NCBI GenBank assembly: GCA_008501785.1 | Contig: QQUD01000420.1 | Span: 1-5,323 of the forward strand | Direction: 5' to 3' | DNA: 5,323 nt | Source: Chloroflexota bacterium | GTDB lineage: Bacteria > Chloroflexota > Anaerolineae > Promineifilales > Promineifilaceae | Part shown: positions 5,152 to 5,323 of the stretch, in pieces | Layout: each line of letters begins with the position of its first letter | Numbering within the stretch: position 1 is the stretch's first letter | Position numbers and translations under genes: made by a program | Notes under the pieces: generated by a model | What the model saw: the letters and a program-made list of their open reading frames with translations, nothing else | What the model was told of the DNA's origin: nothing | Database searches by the model: none

Positions 5152-5323
5152 AATGTAAGTACAAATCCTCCAGCGTAGCAGAATGTAGGCGAAAGTCGTC
5201 AATTTGATCTAGGTTGAGGGCATTGAGAACGGCCGTTACCTCATCCCATTCCAAAAGCGCCAGCCAGCGCCCTGGCTGAAGTTCGTGACGAATTAAGTGA
5301 GAAGGCAAGTTGGGTGGCGTGTC
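5141..5323 (-). CDS. C-terminus of ABC transporter ATP-binding protein (partial, cut by right window edge)
   Basis: A frame enters from the right edge and ends at TAA (5143-5141), giving 60 visible residues that finish with SATLEDLYLHYAA. The ending '(S/T)LEDLYL' followed by a short tail is the usual C-terminus of DrrA/CcmA-like ATPases that pair with ABC-2 permeases. The visible part belongs to the regulatory C-terminal region after the ATPase core; Walker A, Walker B and the signature motif lie outside the window. The stop is 11 bp inside the permease gene, so both form one operon, and the permease ribosome site lies within the ATPase codons for T-L-E-D. It carries one full AACGGCCGTT palindrome (5228-5237), read as V-T-A-V. 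An ATPase is expected from context as well as sequence. Confidence 0.85.
   Translation of the reverse strand, partial: DTPPNLPSHLIRHELQPGRWLALLEWDEVTAVLNALNLDQIDDFRLHSATLEDLYLHYAA

Larger units (their letters stand above)
364..5236 (+). repeat. Dispersed palindrome ACGGCCGT (eight copies)
   Basis: ACGGCCGT starts at 364, 1433, 2382, 2545, 2816, 3153, 4072 and 5229. All eight are followed by T on the plus strand; four (1433, 2816, 4072, 5229) are full 10-bp palindromes AACGGCCGTT. All lie inside genes on both strands and in all three codon phases: Thr-Ala-Val four times, Asn/Asp/Tyr-Gly-Arg three times, Arg-Pro-Phe once. Of nine CGGCCG hexamers I found, only the one at 3672 is not part of this motif. 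Chance expectation for a given 8-mer in this length is about 0.1. The coordinates give the outer span. Confidence 0.9.

Overview
The window looks like a piece of a bacterial chromosome of moderate to low GC, with ordinary housekeeping and accessory genes and no plasmid or phage hallmarks. The gene styles suggest an uncultured member of the Chloroflexota (Anaerolineae-like): a stand-alone HTH-WYL-WCX regulator, a DUF3267 membrane zincin, and a DrrAB-like ABC pair. The strongest genome-wide signature is an 8-bp palindrome, ACGGCCGT, found eight times in 5.3 kb. The taxon call is inference from style; there is no rRNA or other marker gene here.

Layout, left to right. At 3-191 (+) lies the C-terminal end of an IS1182-like DDE transposase, cut by the left window edge. 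It converges on a long gene at 277-1965 (-) for a membrane-bound sensor histidine kinase with six predicted membrane helices, PAS, HisKA and HATPase_c. The kinase has no response regulator beside it. A 241-bp divergent intergenic region follows, with a good sigma70-type promoter for a WYL-domain transcription regulator at 2207-3169 (+). The regulator ends only 5 bp from the end of a convergent DUF3267 membrane metalloprotease-like gene at 3175-3819 (-). A short divergent spacer separates this from a small membrane-anchored, very acidic protein with a hydrophobic-Gly-Glu-Glu helical repeat at 3955-4353 (+). A strong bidirectional terminator at 4359-4391 closes that gene and also the oppositely oriented ABC operon. 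The operon comprises an ABC-2 permease at 4390-5151 (-), preceded and overlapped by 11 bp by the C-terminus of its ATPase at 5141-5323 (-), which runs off the right edge.

The ABC ATPase and permease clearly work together as an exporter. The DUF3267 protein and the acidic single-pass protein share a divergent promoter region and could be functionally linked, but that is only positional. The kinase and the WYL regulator are also divergent, without an evident common pathway. I saw no CRISPR array, tRNA or rRNA, and no obvious defence system. The two observations most worth following are the oriented, over-abundant ACGGCCGT(T) palindrome and the acidic hendecad-like repeat protein next to an intramembrane-type protease.
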